Positions 28,201-36,981 of a stretch of DNA of 64,000 nucleotides are shown here, piece after piece; the first letter of the stretch is position 1, and every line of letters starts with the position of its first letter. The DNA lies in assembly GCF_949628265.1 (NCBI RefSeq), contig NC_088787.1:25038501-25102500 (forward strand), read 5' to 3'. Under the pieces are notes generated by a model, which made no database searches, was not told the origin of the DNA, and saw only the letters and a program-made list of their open reading frames with translations. Origin of the DNA: Cloeon dipterum (lineage: Eukaryota; Arthropoda; Insecta; Ephemeroptera; Baetidae). The translations under genes were made by a program, and so were the position numbers.

Positions 28201-28468
28201 ACGATGTGATTCTTTATTCCAAAACTAATTCAGGAAGATTTGATTTGGTGAGGTAGATCGAGGAAAAAGGGTTGGAGTTGACTTACTGCCAGGAGAAGCT
28301 GCCAGTGATTCCGTCGCGGAAACGGTCCTTTAGGGACCTCTGCCGCGTGGGCACCGAGCCGCCGCCAACTCCGCCGCCTCCGGCCGGGGGCTGCTTGGCC
28401 GGCGAGTTTGGCGGCGTGGAGCCAGGCGTCTGCTGCGTCGACAGGCTGGACGACATCATCTCATCGAT
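1..28468 (-). CDS. mtd: mustard/OXR1-family protein, 5' and middle part (continues past left edge)
   Basis: OXR1/NCOA7/mustard proteins protect against oxidative damage and, in flies, act in immunity and development; TLDc members can bind the V-ATPase. Seen here, high to low coordinate: exons 28468-28287, 13855-13743, 7107-7025, 5659-5395 (LysM), optional 3000-2890, 2736-2570, 1609-1078 (GRAM-like) and 190-1. Every junction is GT-AG and phases agree (0/2, 2/1, 1/0, 0/1, 1/0, 0/1, 1). Diagnostic stretches are RSLKDRFRDGITGSFSW, SDTLTSVAACFDTTPGEL, FLRINVRHITDGQ and GGVLLVTPNAVMFDP, all typical of the family. The catalytic-like TLDc domain must lie left of base 1. Introns reach about 15 kb, unlike the roughly 55-base introns of neighbouring genes. 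Alternative first exons at 19,216-19,550 and 9,584-9,608 (and perhaps 11,921-12,086) give isoforms of different N-terminus. The family call is firm; isoform structure is inference from splice signals. Confidence 0.9.
191..1077 (-). other. mtd intron
   Basis: AT-rich intron between the GRAM-like exon and the left-edge exon. I see no further exon or structured element. Confidence 0.7.
1078..1609 (-). CDS. mtd: mtd GRAM-like domain exon
   Basis: A 532-base exon, acceptor TTGACAG and donor ACTCAG|GTGAGG, phase 0 to phase 1. Residues GVVGGVLLVTPNAVMFDPNV and SDPLVIEHGPESYGVIAPME then YHDIAHMRV are the GRAM-like core of OXR1/NCOA7. The remaining roughly 110 residues are a Pro/Ser/Ala-rich, poorly conserved linker ending SIYDS. 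The exon is markedly GC-rich. Confidence 0.9.
2570..2736 (-). CDS. mtd: mtd exon (FLRINVRHITDGQ)
   Basis: A 167-base exon, acceptor GTTGCAG and donor GGACAG|GTGACT, phase 1 to phase 0. It encodes LLDSLRPVSPLPSARTSSSS, a short Ser-rich linker and the strongly conserved end KDVRERFLRINVRHITDGQ that starts the GRAM-like domain of OXR1. Confidence 0.9.
2890..3000 (-). CDS. mtd: mtd cassette or alternative first exon (SVFGRAAANLKRSAI)
   Basis: The minus strand reads MSPPNIGTILESASAPSVFG then RAAANLKRSAI and meets donor GATCA|GTATGT at 2890, phase 1, which matches the acceptor at 2736 (giving K-LLDSL). Upstream is a CA repeat ending in a possible acceptor, CCGCAG at 3001. If used, the exon is exactly 111 bases, enters in the phase left by 5395 and adds P-HTHTH before the Met. 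It can therefore be a cassette exon or a first exon starting at ATG 2983. Confidence 0.6.
2983..3000. repeat. (TG)n tract at mtd exon edge
   Basis: About 18 bases of TG repeat directly upstream (minus strand) of the ATG at 2983. If the acceptor at 3001 is used the repeat is translated as His-Thr repeats. Confidence 0.85.
3001..5394 (-). other. mtd intron with a GA microsatellite
   Basis: Intron sequence between the LysM exon and the 2890-3000 exon. It holds a GC-rich patch at about 4,075-4,180 followed by a long GA tract. No splice-consistent exon was found. Confidence 0.6.
4183..4221. repeat. (GA)n microsatellite
   Basis: About 39 bases of uninterrupted GA dinucleotide. It makes spurious open frames (Arg-Glu on plus, Ser-Leu on minus). 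GA tracts can bind GAGA-type factors in insects, but nothing else here proves regulation. Confidence 0.9.
5395..5659 (-). CDS. mtd: mtd LysM-domain exon
   Basis: A 265-base exon with acceptor TGTCGCAG and donor GAGAC|GTGAGT, phase 0 to phase 1. It begins VKASDTLTSVAACFDTTPGE and continues through LNKL and PGQVLFVPS, the standard LysM consensus of OXR1/mustard. The rest is an acidic Ser/Asp-rich linker ending DSGLDIDIER. In this family the LysM domain is intracellular and is not known to bind peptidoglycan. Confidence 0.9.
5660..7024 (-). other. mtd intron
   Basis: Intron between the linker exon and the LysM exon. It contains only the short GA tract near 6,480. Confidence 0.7.
6471..6500. repeat. 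short imperfect (GA)n tract
   Basis: About 30 bases of mostly GA repeat with AAGA interruptions, in the mtd intron between 5660 and 7024. No exon is associated. Confidence 0.8.
7025..7107 (-). CDS. mtd: mtd linker exon before LysM
   Basis: An 83-base exon with acceptor TTTTTTCCAG and donor TACGTG|GTAAGT. It enters in phase 1 and exits in phase 0. It encodes ESAVEGTVKETKVASKITQP followed by PNTVTYV, the residues that lead straight into the LysM fold of OXR1 proteins. It serves as the joining point for both long and short isoforms. Confidence 0.85.
7108..9389 (-). other. mtd intron, nothing recognised
   Basis: AT-rich intron. An open frame on the minus strand at 8,678-9,058 has no donor in phase and no recognisable content. 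Confidence 0.6.
9390..10030 (-). promoter_or_regulatory. GC-rich island, probable internal mtd promoter
   Basis: About 640 bases are clearly richer in G+C and CpG than the AT-rich flanks. The minus strand leads into the ATG and donor at 9608-9584. Long open frames on both strands here (up to about 180 codons) are a by-product of few AT-rich stop codons. I infer a promoter and 5' leader for the short mtd isoform. Confidence 0.4.
9584..9608 (-). CDS. mtd: mtd alternative short first coding exon (MSINRRGR)
   Basis: ATG at 9608 gives eight codons (MSINRRGR) and then one base before a strong donor, CGAG|GTGAGT, at 9584. Phase 1 fits the acceptor at 7107, giving MSINRRGR-DESAVEG and a protein that begins just before the LysM domain. 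The 5' leader would lie in the GC-rich island up to about 10,000. Short, so support rests on the donor, phase and island. Confidence 0.55.
10031..13742 (-). other. mtd intron, nothing recognised apart from one GC-rich island
   Basis: AT-rich intron sequence interrupted by the GC-rich island at about 11,760-12,190 that carries the possible first exon at 11,921-12,086. No other supported feature. Confidence 0.6.
11921..12086 (-). CDS. possible additional mtd first exon
   Basis: In a GC-rich island an ATG at 12086 opens a 166-base frame ending at donor GCAAG|GTGAAC (11921), phase 1. That is the phase needed by the mtd acceptor at 7107. The 55 residues are Leu/Arg/Ala-rich and low complexity, with no recognisable motif. 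Another frame here is also open, so this could be promoter sequence only. Transcript evidence would decide. Confidence 0.25.
13743..13855 (-). CDS. mtd: mtd shared exon (SVDHGLLMPFDLNSL)
   Basis: A 113-base exon with acceptor TTGTTGCAG and donor AACCG|GTGAGC. It enters in phase 2 and leaves in phase 1. It encodes SKSRSVDHGLLMPFDLNSL followed by an acidic stretch ending EENST. It accepts both the 28287 exon and the 19216 exon in frame, so it is the first exon common to the two long isoforms. Confidence 0.8.
13856..19215 (-). other. mtd intron, nothing recognised
   Basis: About 5.4 kb of AT-rich intron. Overlapping open frames of about 150 codons on opposite strands at 14,503-15,017 have no family signature or splice support. 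Confidence 0.6.
19216..19550 (-). CDS. mtd: mtd alternative first exon, basic N-terminus ending WWNIF
   Basis: An open frame starts at ATG 19550 (MRSLPNFLV) and ends at a strong donor, GACAG|GTAACG, at 19216. Its length is 335 bases, so it ends in phase 2, exactly the phase needed by the acceptor at 13855. The 111 residues are Ala/Arg/Lys-rich with KRRKSWHHKLERRRRK and end KRKSSWWNIFATD. GC content is well above the flanks, as expected for a coding exon with its own promoter. I infer a separate promoter just right of 19,550. The alternative is a GC-rich non-coding island, but an open frame, an ATG, a consensus donor and matching phase together argue for an exon. Confidence 0.65.
19551..28286 (-). 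other. large mtd intron with one foldback element
   Basis: About 8.7 kb of non-coding sequence. The only structured element seen is the imperfect inverted repeat at about 21,508-21,690. A 106-codon plus-strand open frame at 21,925-22,245 runs into a donor-like CCAAG|GTAAGA, but no partner exon was found. Confidence 0.55.
21508..21690. repeat. imperfect inverted repeat (foldback) in mtd intron
   Basis: The left arm (about 21,508-21,568) contains AAAGTAAAGT, GAATGTAA, CATAT and TTCATGCC-ACACCC in order. The complement of the right arm (about 21,612-21,690) carries the same blocks in the same order with small gaps. The roughly 43-base centre holds a second small palindrome, TTCTTGTCCAAGAA. It could be an old MITE-like or hairpin element. 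No transposase or terminal duplication was seen. Confidence 0.5.
28287..28468 (-). CDS. mtd: mtd upstream coding exon (Pro/Gly-rich, RSLKDRF motif)
   Basis: A 182-base exon between acceptor TTTCAG (28471-28469) and donor CA|GTAAGT. It starts in phase 0 and ends in phase 2. It encodes a Ser/Thr/Pro/Gly-rich segment followed by RSLKDRFRDGITGSFSW. The frame is open to the 5' end, but two tandem ATG codons at 28459-28454 are a plausible start for this isoform. Joined to 13855 it reads SFSWQ-SKSRSVDHG without a break. Confidence 0.8.
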
Positions 28469-31400
28469 CTGAAATAAAAAATTTGACTAATTAATAATAA
28501 TTAAAAATTTTAAATCCTACGCAAAAATCAGGCGAAGAGTCTTTAAAAGTTAAAATATTGACACCTTTGAGGAATTTCATCTTGATATTTTCGCGGAAAA
28601 AGGAAAATTGAAAATAATTGTGGCGAAGAAGTGAAGCAATTTTGTTCACGCAAGAATCAAGGCAGGATCGCTCATGACGACGCCACAAACGATTCGTTTC
28701 CAACAAGCGCAATTTACATCTACTGTGACAGTTTTTTTTTTCAATGACGAGACGCAGATGGAAAGACAAAAGAGCGTCTTTGTTTGGCAAACTCGCCTAA
28801 TCTGGCAGGCTTTGAGTGAAAACCGACTTTTTATTCTTTGCTTTTCGACGGCGACGTTTGCTTTTCGCATAATATTTTCACTTCATCTTGGGGCTTCGCA
28901 TCTTTTGTCACTTTTTGCGTGCGGACGTATCTTGCCATCGATTTTTGTTTGTTTGTTCCATCCGACGCCGGCAAAAAGTTTTTCGCTCTCGTCAGACCGA
29001 GACTGAAATTGAGTTATCGCGAAAAATTGTATGCCCGCTGCTTCGATCGGGAGGCAAAAGTTGGACGGGTAACCATCACAGGCAGACTTTTCTCGCGACT
29101 TGACAAATGTAAGCAGCCGCCTACCGCCAGACAAAAGCAGCGCTGAAAAATGAGCAACGGTCTGCTGTAAATAATTTTCGTACTACGTGAAAAAAGCCAC
29201 GCGCTTATCCCTTATCCCGACAAACTGCCAGTTTCCAGCAGACAGCCCCCATGGCGCTGAAAATGAAAACCAACAATAATTTGACTTGCCTGCTGAGCTG
29301 ACGATTCGTTCGGTGGCCAGCAAGTGATTTTATCACGTCGTAATACATAAATGCATGCAGAACACACTGGCTGCTGGAATTCTAATCGCAGTCATAAAAT
29401 TTAGCCACGAGCAATTTGCTTAGCCAGTACCCGGCTTCGGAAAGATTGCTTTCCCACTCCTTGCACTGGGCACGCTAAAGCAAATGTGTGTTTTCGGTGG
29501 AGATTACTGAGAATTCGATAAGACTGCATGTATTTACTAATAAAATAGACACAGAAGTCTGTTAAAGAAGTTACATTAATTGTCAATTAGTATTCTACAG
29601 CATACAACTAACTATTAAAAGACTTCTGTCCTAAAGTTCAATGAAAACTATGTAATTTCAAGCAAATGAAGATGGCCGCCTCAAACAATTGTGCCGTTTG
29701 GGTATGTAGTTCAAGATGAGTAGCAATTCACTTTCAGGTTGCAATTTTCGCCACTCAGATGACCTTCGCGATGAGGAATCTGGCTAACGAGATTGCGTTA
29801 AGTAAAACTGCGAGAGGCATTAATTTGCACGCTCACTGCATGCACGACAGATTTCGTGCTCACTTGTGCGGGCTCATTGAGACTAAAAATTACTCCCGAG
29901 AATAAAAAGGTTTTTGCCTCAATCAAAACGAGACAGATGAAAAGGGGGTGATAAGCTAAACGTAAGTTGATTTGACAGAGAGTTGACCGGTTTTAATGGA
30001 GATCCTAGAGCACGAAACTGGTCCGTTTTGATTGCAATTTATTTTCAGAACGTATGATATGGGTTACATTTTTATTATAATCAGTCGGAGCAATCGTTTA
30101 GCGGGTAATTAAATTAAGATTGACTCCTGAGATTATACTGCAGACCCTAAAACACACAAATATATTTAAAACATTACGCTTATAAGATGTTTAAAATATT
30201 GGAAAATCCTTGGTTGGAAGTGAACATTTTCCACTTGTTTTTACGTTCAGTAAAAACAATCTTAATCGATAAATACCAAAAATTAAATCATTTTTACATT
30301 AATAATAATTTAGATTCTATAAAAGAAACTTCAATGAACTCCCGTTTTTAAATGCATTATTTACTTCAAGCTCAAAAGATACGTAAACTTTTGTTAATAG
30401 AAGTTGGATTTAAGATTATTTTAAATTTCATGGAGTAACGATGAAGTCTTATTTTATTCAAATACAAAAAATTAAGAACTATACGGTGCATTTTAAAGGT
30501 TTGCACGGACCGGCAAGGCTTAACTTTGGTCCAACCAAAAGAAAATTTTGTTGTATAGGAGCAAGCGACTATACATGAAACACTTGTCTTTGCTTTAATT
30601 GACAGGAGGCATTATCGAGTGTCGGATCTGGCGTCCAATTAGTCAGGCTTTTATTCCCACGTACCCGGTTTCGTCCCAATTAGATTGGTAATCCACGGCC
30701 CACGGCAGCGCAGCTCTTGTTTCATGCTTTTCATGGAAAATGTTTTCGGGCACAATGGTCGGCGAAGAAAAGACGGATTGCGTGACTTGTGCCATTGCAA
30801 TGGGCTCGTTCCCCTAGCTTTCAGAGTCGTCCTTCCTCCTACGCACTAGCAGGTCGGTGTGCCTTCCTACTTATCGATCAAGCTCGTCGAGCCGAGAGCA
30901 ACGTGAATAGAGAAAAAATTAATTTCCAGCCGCCAATCAAGGAAGCGTTGTTTGTTGTCGGACGAGCGCAAAAACAAGAAGCCGCTCGCAATTAATCTCC
31001 GCCGCAACCATTTGGAGCAAATCGAAAAACCTTTGTTTAGCAAGACGAGCGAGAGATGCTGCTCAGCCAGAGTCACTCACTAGTTGGGATTTAGAGGCGT
31101 AGTTCTCTCTACTAAAAGGTTTCGTTTTCCTGATTTCAATACACTCTGGCTTTCATCTGAAGCATTCAGCGTACAGTGTACATATTGATAGTCGCAACGG
31201 TAAAAGGGCACTTTTTTAATTAATTCGCGTTCTATATCTGCAGAAAAAAATAGTATTGTATAGATTTGACCACTTCAACAAGATGATGAATCTAAAATCC
31301 ATTTCTCTTGAAATTTCATGGTAATCACTAATTTTCAATCACTATTTGTAGCGGATGCGGAGCCGGCCTCAGATTTCTTTTTCATTTTATGCTTTAATTA

Positions 31401-33359
31401 CAAATTCATTATCATGCACTGGCAGCTAATATTTAAAATTTGTCAATTTAAAAAAGTAAATAATATTTAAAACCTGAAACAAAGAAATTATAAAAATCAA
31501 AATACATATTACAGTAAAAGTTATCTGAAATATAATTAAATAATTTTAAATAAAAATATGCGTAAAAAATTAAAGTGATGCCAAATTTTATAAAAATTAA
31601 GCTACTGTATAATTTTCTAACTGTGTGTGACATGACGGTTAATATAATAATGAAATAAAATATATAATAAAAATCAATTTCTCAAAGCTCAAAATCCTTA
31701 AGACTACTGGCAGTGATTCCTCATGCAGCATTATCAGCTTATATTATGCTCTTCTCTCTGCTTGGTTATTATTGTAATGATTGTAATCGTTTGTTTCTCT
31801 ATCATGTATTGTGTTTTCAACTTGCGTACACACGCACAAGTGATATCAATTTCCTTCAGCATAATATCCAAGTGACCCAACGTAATCGCTACAATGCATT
31901 GCGAATTTTCCGTTAATTTATTTACCAATGCATCAGCGGGGGCCAGAAGTGCGATAAAGTTGGTTCCCACTGCGCAGATCCACGACGACGTCTGAATGTG
32001 AGAAACAAAAAGCTCTCTTTGAATTCCCGTACGAGTGCCAAGAGTTTGTTTTTATGATACAAAAGACACAATTAGTACAAGTAATGCAATTTGTCACAAT
32101 ATATTGACGAAAACTTGGTTCTCTTCGCGCATTTTCCCGTGACCGTTTTTCCGTGCAATACTCCACCGGACGCCATATCTGCGCGTCGCACGAATCTGGC
32201 CCCCGCTGTAATGCATGAAGCTGGAGTAAAGAGGAACGTTTAATTGTGAGGAATTACTATTTGATAAATATAATATTCCATTTCACTGACTTCTTGGTTG
32301 GATACAAACACAAACGCCCTTGAATCTAACATTTTTATTTTCTCGTTGGTCTGGGTTGCCTAATTGTACAAGGAATCTCATCAGGTACAATCCCCTTAAC
32401 AGAAAATGAAAACGCATTCAGACAGCGAGAATTTTTCAACATCCATTGCACCAATCATTGGGCAAAGAAAAAGAGGGTCGGATCGTTCTTACATCACCTC
32501 TGCATTGAAGGGTTGAAAGCGTTGAAAGAAATAAGATCTTGACCTCCCTTGCAATCTCCGCTGCAAAAAGTAGGAACTCGGCATGGAGACCATATTCGCC
32601 CATAAAATTGCTGGCTCCGCGCCAGAAACTACAACTGTTCCAAAAACAATGCCAAATACGGGGAATTGTTTACAGGCAAGATCAACAGCATCGCTTTATT
32701 TAGGGGAAAACGGGTTTAAAACATCTTTTTAATGTGTGCTATTAATGGTTGGTTAAACTGCAACTTGGTGCGTGCAACATAAATATTCGCTCAAAAGTCT
32801 TGAATTGTTTCACCCCATTGTATTTAAACGCCCCTTGTCCTTAAGTGCTTGGCACGGTTTAAAATTGAAATAGCAACTTGTTGGTCGAGTGCGTGGGCCG
32901 CGTAACGAGCGCAAGACCCGCGTCGTTCGAGCCGCGGCACCACGCAACCGAACGCCGAGAGTGGCGGCCGACTCTATGCCCGGCTGGGAGGCAAAAAGGG
33001 TTGCCCAAATTGGGCCATCCCATTATTTATTGTTGTTTGGCGGTGTGCTCAACGATCGTGTGGTGACGGATATGAGATGCGCATGAACCGCTCATCTTTC
33101 AGAATCAATATTGCGAATCGATACGCGTGCCACTAGGCCTAACGAAACATTGAGTACGGAAATCAACATTCCTAATTTTCCTAATTTTTGAACTCCAAAT
33201 AAGGTCGCACTCTTAATTACAGGCGTAATTAACTCAAACCGCAACGAATGTAAAATTCTGCAAACAACGCAGCAAAATAAAATACGAATTCTAAATAAGA
33301 TCTAAGACCATTGTGCGTCCTGGTCTAACCCAACCCTAAAATTCGGCTCACTCGTCTCG
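28469..33359 (-). other. non-coding stretch upstream of mtd coding exons
   Basis: About 4.9 kb of AT-rich sequence, probably mtd intron if the 33.5 kb leader exon is real, otherwise intergenic. No supported exon, RNA gene or repeat was seen. Confidence 0.5.
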
Positions 33360-33510
33360 CTCGCGGCTCGGCGGTCGACGGAGCGACACGTCGGACGTGG
33401 AGACGCCACGCCGACGGTCGCGAATTATTGTTGCGATTTTCGCAGCCGCACCCAAAGCGGCGCCCGGAGGCACGTTTGGGGCTCAGGGGCCCCGTTTGAG
33501 CCATACTCAC

Positions 33511-33535
33511 GGGTCTGGGCCGACGACGATGACAT
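33511..33535 (-). promoter_or_regulatory. possible most-upstream mtd leader exon (GC-rich island 33,360-33,900)
   Basis: A GC-rich island of about 540 bases contains, on the minus strand, an ATG at 33535 followed by eight codons (MSSSSAQT) and a near-perfect donor, ACCC|GTGAGT, at 33511. Phase 1 does not match the coding frame of the next known exon (28468, phase 0). Spliced together, the short frame would stop at a TGA three bases before the tandem ATGs of that exon. So this fits a leader exon with a small upstream ORF better than coding sequence. It could also belong to another transcript. Confidence 0.35.
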
Positions 33536-33900
33536 GGCACTCTGGGTCGCTGGGGTCACTCGGGTCACCGCACACACGTCGGCCGGGGCGCGCACACGTA
33601 GTTGTCGGCGGCCGAATCGCACGCACTGCGTGTCGGCGACGCCAACAGCTGTCGGCCACTCGGCGGGCCAGTCCTCAACGCGATTTCGTCGCCGAGTCGA
33701 AATTCGCCGATCGGCAACCTTGACACATCGCCACTTTCGAGCAGTGCAATATTTATTGTTTGGGATCCGCGATCCTCGCAGGATGGCTCGCTGCGGCGGC
33801 GGCGGCTGGATGAAAATCGAAACACCGCCGCCGGTGCTGCCGCCGCGCGGCCAGCAGCCAACCACCCCATCCTCGGTGCGCAGCCTGCGTGACACAGCTC

Positions 33901-34811
33901 AGATTTTACACCAATTGCGCTTAAACCAGAGAGTTGAGATTGTACGAATTTTTTTAACATTTCTCTTGCGTGCTGTTTTTACTCCCTATCTCACTTCCAA
34001 CCATGCAGTCTATTTCCATTCCTCTGAGAAACATAAACTTTGCACATAAAGTGTGACATAACAGCATGCAAGTTTGCTCTGATGCTCTCTCCTCCCCTTT
34101 GCTTTTATTAGCACCCCCCCTAAGCGCGCCAAAATGCCCCTGCGCGAGAAATATGGATTTTTCCACTTTTCCCAATCTAGGCTCAGGCGCAAAATATTTT
34201 GAGGCGGCGCTTTTACTACCTTTTCAATATACCTGTATGAGAAGAATTTTAATCAAAGGCTCTCCGCGAAGAAAATTAATCAAAAAATTAAGCGACACAA
34301 AATAAATTATCCGCTGTGAGCGAAGATTTTGAAAACTGCCACTTTTCCAATTTTCAATTAGGTTATATTAACAAATCTAACACAGGGGTAAATTTCAACA
34401 TAGTTTTAATTAACCAGTTCCGTTCTGTTATAATATCTTGATATTGTCAAAAACGCACAGCGAGCAAAGCTTTAATTTCCATGGTATGTTTAGAAAAAAT
34501 ATGACTACATTCCAAGATTTCACCTACTTTAAGAGGAATATCTTCACATATATATTTTACATTGCCATAGTGTGAATACATAGCCAAAGTTTTCCATTGA
34601 CGTGGAGTAAAATTTCACAGTGAAGTTGTGTAAATATTTTCATTAGAAGATATAGGTTCATTTCAACGCGCATTAAAAAAGTAATGAACTCTGATACACT
34701 CATCAAACCCTTTCTTTCTTTTCTGCAAAAAAATAAAAAGTGGCTCTTTAAGTAAAAGCATCTCATAATCTGACGAGTCGGCGTGTGATGAGAGAGAGAA
34801 ATATAAGCAGT
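33901..34811. other. intergenic, nothing recognised
   Basis: AT-rich sequence between the GC-rich island and the membrane-protein gene. No supported feature. Confidence 0.6.
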
Positions 34812-35616
34812 TCACTGGTTGTTGTAAATGCCATCAATGAGGAAGTCCATGGGTCGGTAGTGTCTACGTTCCCACAGATCGACTCCCTTCTTGTAGACCA
34901 GAGCTCCGAGAATCACAATGAGAGGAATGACGAAAATAATGCCAACCACGGGGATTACGTAGTCTTCGCGTTTAGCAGGGGTCTGCAGATCGGGCACGTC
35001 ATCTGTCACATTTGGCTTGTGGTGCTTTGGACGCATCGTGCTTGTCGGGGTGATCTCCGACGTCGTCAGAGGGGGCAGCGTCGTAGTCACTGTCGCATTC
35101 TGGCACTTGTCTGACGTGTCATTAGAGTTGGAGCAATTGTTGCTCTCTGGCACAATCGGAGTCACCGTCTGGAACTGAAATTGTTGATTATCCGAAATTT
35201 TTGAATTTTAGTATTTTAAATTCATCTTGACTGCTATCGTTTACCTCACTGAAGTTGACGCCTTTGCGAGGCTTCACTTTTTGTGGATATGCTTCATCAG
35301 GCTTTTCATCTTGCTCGGCAAGCTTCTTCTTGGGTTCCATGGCCACCTCCTTCTTCAAATCTCCCTTTTTCGGTGGCGCATTGCCCCCTTCTATCACCAT
35401 CGGTGGCTTTTCTGTACTAGGAGCTGCACTAGGGTCCACTTTTTCCACAGTGGCGGTGCCATTATTGTTGGCATCTGGGGCCGAATTCGTGGCTTTCGTC
35501 TTAGGAATCGTGGTGTCCTGCCTGTCCGACGGTTCCGTGCAGTCGATCGTCCACACGCTGAAGACGAATAAAAATACCAGCACCGTACGAGTTCTCATTT
35601 TCTGCAAAATATCCAC
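34812..35616 (-). CDS. single-pass type I membrane protein, mucin-like ectodomain, unrecognised family
   Basis: Two exons: 35616-35245 (donor AGTGAG|GTAAAC) and 35174-34812 (acceptor AATTTCAG), both in phase 0, giving 244 residues. Starting at the second Met (35598) would give 238. Residues about 7-25 form a signal peptide (RTRTVLVFLFVFSVWTIDC). Then comes a Lys/Pro/Glu-rich region and a Ser/Thr/Pro-rich stretch with several Asn-X-Ser/Thr sites and two cysteines. One membrane helix lies at about 196-217 (VIPVVGIIFVIPLIVILGAL). The 27-residue cytoplasmic tail ends WERRHYRPMDFLIDGIYNNQ, which looks constrained and may be a trafficking or adaptor motif. I do not recognise the family. The gene call is good because both exons, the signal peptide and the helix agree. 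Confidence 0.75.
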
Positions 35617-36981
35617 GTGTCAGTTCAATGTGAACTTGAAGCAATCAAACTGGATTGTTTTTTTCTATGCGAGGCGAGATTAAAGCGGTAACAAGAACAA
35701 CAATTTTCCTTCTGTCCAGTAATAATGTGTATTAGTTTTTATCTTAATGAATATAATTGTCTCAACTTGATTGTTTCCAGAGTGGTAAAGCAAGAGGAGG
35801 TATTAGAGAGCATTGATATTGCGCACACATACAATTGTCAAGTTCTTCAGTATTTTAGCTATCATTACTGACGATAGTAGTTTATCCTCTTCGAAATGTG
35901 ACTCGGATGAAAGCTATTGGCACGACAGAAAGCATACTTTGAAATAATATACTTGTTATTTATTAGATAGTGCACATAACAAGCAACAACCTGCTTCACT
36001 ACAATATATCAAAAAGATTGGAAACCTCATTTGATGTTCTCTTTGCCGATAAACCCGGATTACATGTTCACGGGAATTCCTTGCTCGATCTTCTGGAGAC
36101 GATTGACGTTGTGGATCCAACTCGGCCAAATTTAAGTTCCCAATCGTCCGATCAATAGACTAATTAATTCCGAGCGCAAAATATACTGTACTAAAAAGAG
36201 TTTTAGCTCTTTGCTATCTATTACTCGACAGCAGCGAGCGATCATATGGTTGAAAGGCTGCAAAACCTTCGAGCAAGGTTGCCACCACAACGGCATAGCA
36301 ACAGCAGCTGGACGCTGGATTGCTGGGGCCAGTAGTCTTATCTGTTCTAGTCTAAGGCGATTTACGATTTACACGCATTGTAATCGCATCGCTTTAGTGA
36401 TTGTGTGCGGAAATAGGAATTTAAAAATAGAAAACTTTCTTAGCTTTCAAAGCGTTTTTCGTGTTACGTCTTACGTCAGTTTCAGTTATGTGCAGAGATG
36501 TCACATCACATTCACTATGTACTGGCCATTCTCTGCTTACTGCATTTATACACAAACATAACATTCGTACAGACGCTTAAGTTTTAAGTTTGCGAATTTT
36601 GTTGCTGTGAAGTAAGAAGCGATTATGTGATAAACAATACAACATAGAAGTTTGCCTTTGACACACATCAATTTGTTCTAATGAATGAAAAGGACAGAAG
36701 GAGCCAGCACTTGGTCAATCATATGGTGAGTTGAGAAACGACTTTTTGTGTATAATTAAATTTGTGTGAAAGTGTGTAATTCTCATCCTATTTATAATGT
36801 TCAAACAGTTAGAATTAATCAAGGCTTATTTGCAAATTTTTGGATGCTTCGTTTGACATTTGTTTGTGTTCGTTTTGTTACATGACTTTAGGAATTTTCG
36901 TTTTAGCCCAAATTTTTATGTTGATCTGAAAAAAATTCGTTTTTAAATTCATTTTAAGCTTTAATTTTTAGCTTATGGGAT
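35617..36981. other. intergenic, nothing recognised
   Basis: About 1.4 kb between the membrane-protein gene start and the IAP stop. A minus-strand ATTAAA at about 36,965-36,960 could be the IAP poly(A) signal. Nothing else was seen. Confidence 0.6.

Noticed and set aside
33425..34049. Open frames of 131-171 codons on both strands
   Set aside because: Same GC-rich island effect; none is bounded by coherent splice sites in phase with a neighbour.
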